From: Microvirga sp. 3-52
GTDB taxonomy: Bacteria > Pseudomonadota > Alphaproteobacteria > Rhizobiales > Beijerinckiaceae
NCBI RefSeq assembly: GCF_018383585.1
Contig: NZ_JAHAMK010000006.1
Coordinates: forward strand, 58,006-90,785
Length of the DNA stretch: 32,780 bases
Direction of reading: 5' to 3'
The notes under the pieces were generated by a model. The model ran no database searches, was not told the origin of the DNA, and worked only from the letters and a program-made list of their open reading frames with translations. Positions 31,025-32,780 of the stretch are shown here, piece after piece; the first letter of the stretch is position 1; each line of letters opens with the position of its first letter. Both the position numbers and the translations under genes were made by a program.

Positions 31025-32203
31025 ATGGCCCGAGACAGCATCGTCATCGTCGGCGCGGCACGTACCCCCGTCGGCTCGTTCAACGGGGCCTTCGCCAACA
31101 CGCCAGCCCATGAGCTGGGCGCGATCGCCATCAAGGCGGCTCTCGAGCGCGCCAAGGTCGACGGCTCGGAAGTGGACGAGGTGATCCTGGGCCAGATCCT
31201 CACCGCGGCCCAAGGCCAGAACCCGGCCCGCCAGGCCGCCATGGCCGCGGGCGTGCCGCAGGAAAAGACCGCCTGGGGCCTCAATCAGCTCTGCGGCTCG
31301 GGCCTGCGCACGGTCGCCATCGGCATGCAGCAGATCGCCAACGGCGATGCCAGCATCATCGTGGCGGGCGGCCAGGAATCCATGTCGCTCGCCCCGCACG
31401 CGGCGTATATGCGCTCCGGCACCAAGATGGGCGACTTCAAGCTCATGGACACCATGCTCAAGGACGGCCTGATGGATGCTTTCAACGGCTACCACATGGG
31501 CAATACCGCCGAGAACGTGGCCCAGCGCTGGCAGCTCACCCGCGAGGAGCAGGACCAGTTCGCGACCGCCTCGCAGAACAAGGCCGAGGCCGCCCAGAAG
31601 GAAGGCCGCTTCAAGGACGAGATCACGCCTGTGACGATCGCGTCCCGCAAGGGCGACATCGTGGTGGATCAGGACGAGTACATCCGCCCCGGCACCACCG
31701 TCGAGGCGCTCGCCAAGCTGCGCCCCGCCTTCTCGAAGGAGGGCACGGTCACCGCCGGCAACGCCTCGGGCATCAATGACGGCGCTGCCGCCATCGTGCT
31801 GATGACGGAAGCCGAGGCCGAGAAGCGCGGTCTGACCCCGCTCGCCCGCATCGCCTCCTGGGCGACCGCCGGTGTCGACCCGGCCATCATGGGCACGGGT
31901 CCGATCCCGTCCTCGCGCAAAGCGCTGGAAAAGGCCGGCTGGAAAGTGTCCGATCTCGACCTCGTCGAGGCCAACGAGGCCTTCGCGGCCCAGGCGCTCG
32001 CGGTCAACAAGGACATGGGCTGGGATCCGTCCATCGTGAACGTGAACGGCGGCGCCATCGCCATCGGCCATCCCATCGGCGCATCGGGCGGACGGGTGCT
32101 CGTGACCCTGTTGCACGAGATGGGCCGTCGGAACGCCAAGAAGGGTCTTGCCACTCTCTGCATCGGCGGCGGCATGGGCGTCGCCATGTGCCTCGAGCGC
32201 TGA
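31025..32203 (+). CDS. phaA: Acetyl-CoA acetyltransferase (beta-ketothiolase)
   Basis: Condenses two acetyl-CoA to acetoacetyl-CoA, the first PHB step. 392 residues, standard for a biosynthetic thiolase. Nucleophile C90 is in [11 protein letters not shown]; the catalytic His is in [15 protein letters not shown]; the second active Cys is in [20 protein letters not shown] and [13 protein letters not shown] are also family marks. GGAGAGAGGC precedes the ATG. The gene lies between phaR (divergent) and phaB (same strand, 174 bp downstream), the usual phaAB order. Identification is firm. Confidence 0.97.
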   Translation: MARDSIVIVGAARTPVGSFNGAFANTPAHELGAIAIKAALERAKVDGSEVDEVILGQILTAAQGQNPARQAAMAAGVPQEKTAWGLNQLCGSGLRTVAIGMQQIANGDASIIVAGGQESMSLAPHAAYMRSGTKMGDFKLMDTMLKDGLMDAFNGYHMGNTAENVAQRWQLTREEQDQFATASQNKAEAAQKEGRFKDEITPVTIASRKGDIVVDQDEYIRPGTTVEALAKLRPAFSKEGTVTAGNASGINDGAAAIVLMTEAEAEKRGLTPLARIASWATAGVDPAIMGTGPIPSSRKALEKAGWKVSDLDLVEANEAFAAQALAVNKDMGWDPSIVNVNGGAIAIGHPIGASGGRVLVTLLHEMGRRNAKKGLATLCIGGGMGVAMCLER

Positions 32204-32231
32204 AAGCCGCCGGGAGCCCTAAAAACTTGAA

Positions 32232-32257
32232 GAGGCGCCAGGAAATTCCGGCGCCTC
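32232..32257 (+). terminator. Hairpin after phaA, possible partial terminator
   Basis: GAGGCGCC (32232-32239) and GGCGCCTC (32250-32257) pair, with inner GGAA/TTCC also able to pair. The stem is strong but followed by GCCCTTCCCC rather than a T-run. It may trim or partly terminate the phaA message before phaB. Confidence 0.5.
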
Positions 32258-32292
32258 GCCCTTCCCCGCTCTGCCAAATATCCTAAGCTATG

Positions 32293-32325
32293 TTGTGAGG
32301 CGGTCCGAATCCGAACGTCTCACAA
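32293..32325. promoter_or_regulatory. Inverted repeat upstream of phaB
   Basis: TTGTGAGGCG (32293-32302) and CGTCTCACAA (32316-32325) are inverted repeats with one mismatch, 53 bp before the phaB start. GGATC...GATCC at 32331-32347 follows. It could be a PhaR site or a leader hairpin; PhaR's known sites are not clearly matched. Confidence 0.4.
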
Positions 32326-32377
32326 TGAATGGATCCTTTAGAGATCCACACGGAAACGGTGTTGGGAAGGAAACAGC

Positions 32378-32780
32378 ATGGCACGCGTCGCATTGGTTAC
32401 GGGCGGCACCCGCGGCATCGGTGCCGCGATCTCAAAAGGCTTGAAGGACGCAGGCTACAAGGTTGCCGCGAATTACGGCGGCAATGACGAAGCCGCCAAT
32501 CAGTTCAAGGCAGAGACCGGCATCCCGGTCTTCAAGTTCGATGTTTCCGATGCGGCATCCAGCGAGAGCGGCATTCGAGCGGTCGAAGCCGAGCTGGGCC
32601 CGGTCGACATCCTGGTCAACAACGCGGGCATCACCCGTGACGGCATGTTCCACAAGATGACCTACGATCAATGGTCGGCCGTCATCCGCACCAATCTCGA
32701 TTCCATGTTCACCTGCACGCGCCCCGTGATCGAGGGCATGCGCGAGCGCGGCTTCGGGCGCATCGTCATCATCTCCTCCA
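32378..32780 (+). CDS. phaB: Acetoacetyl-CoA reductase, 5' part (cut by window edge)
   Basis: An NADPH-dependent reductase giving (R)-3-hydroxybutyryl-CoA; 134 N-terminal residues of about 240 are present. VTGGTRGIG is the SDR cofactor motif, VDILVNNAGITRD follows, and RIVIISS is just before the catalytic Ser, with the Tyr-Lys beyond the window. AAGGAAACAGC supports the start at 32378. The gene after phaA is as expected for phaAB. The missing 3' end is a window effect. Confidence 0.95.
   Translation, partial: MARVALVTGGTRGIGAAISKGLKDAGYKVAANYGGNDEAANQFKAETGIPVFKFDVSDAASSESGIRAVEAELGPVDILVNNAGITRDGMFHKMTYDQWSAVIRTNLDSMFTCTRPVIEGMRERGFGRIVIISS

Noticed and set aside
1..32780. Defence system, prophage, CRISPR or transposon
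   Set aside because: No repeats with spacers, no transposase/integrase and no toxin-antitoxin or defence domains were recognised; the genes are housekeeping or metabolic.

Overview
The window reads as an ordinary chromosomal stretch of a GC-rich alphaproteobacterium, most likely Hyphomicrobiales (Rhizobiales) near Microvirga/Methylobacteriaceae. This rests on protein style (PhaR, PhaA and PhaB, Zur, a cyanide-insensitive-type cytochrome bd, SemiSWEET, a METTL20-like methyltransferase), on GTCAT/CCGG REP-like palindromes, and on a dispersed repeat with the core CCACTTTTCCGCACGATG. The genus is an inference. No rRNA, tRNA, CRISPR array, transposase, integrase or prophage gene was seen. Both ends cut a gene (prfC on the left, phaB on the right).

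Layout. 1-1562 (-) prfC. 1563-1953 has no ordinary gene but holds a compact + strand unit: a near-perfect 16S-complementary Shine-Dalgarno, a 24-codon ORF, RNA-like dyads and a strong intrinsic terminator. 1954-9000 (-) is a trehalose/glucose cluster read otsA -> otsB -> GH15 hydrolase -> glk -> an AstE/aspartoacylase-like deacylase; the OtsA carries an extra two-TM N-terminal module. 9251-12349 (-) encodes a type I secretion ABC transporter and its HlyD adaptor. A roughly 400-bp AT-rich, dyad-rich spacer separates this from a divergent unknown membrane protein (12747-13598). 13595-16223 (-) is cydA-cydB-DUF2474, preceded on the same strand by an MBL-fold hydrolase and a small secreted protein.

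17912-19426 (-) holds topoisomerase IB and a SemiSWEET transporter. Rightward from about 19451: a GT4 glycosyltransferase, a METTL20-like methyltransferase joined to it through a 16-bp tandem repeat of start codons, zur, ispG, kup and a GNAT enzyme. ispA (-) and mtgA (+) diverge with overlapping ATGs. Then come rpmF with a structured leader, a degenerate GGDEF/EAL protein bracketed by an inverted dispersed repeat, and the PHB locus: phaR (-), phaA (+), phaB (+).

How the genes work together. OtsA/OtsB make trehalose, GH15 may release glucose from trehalose or another alpha-glucoside, and Glk returns glucose to glucose-6-phosphate. IspG and IspA both serve isoprenoid synthesis. PhaA/PhaB make (R)-3-hydroxybutyryl-CoA for polyhydroxybutyrate, with PhaR as the divergent repressor. 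The least explained element is the short structured transcript beside prfC; the rest is mainly housekeeping with a few unusual architectures.
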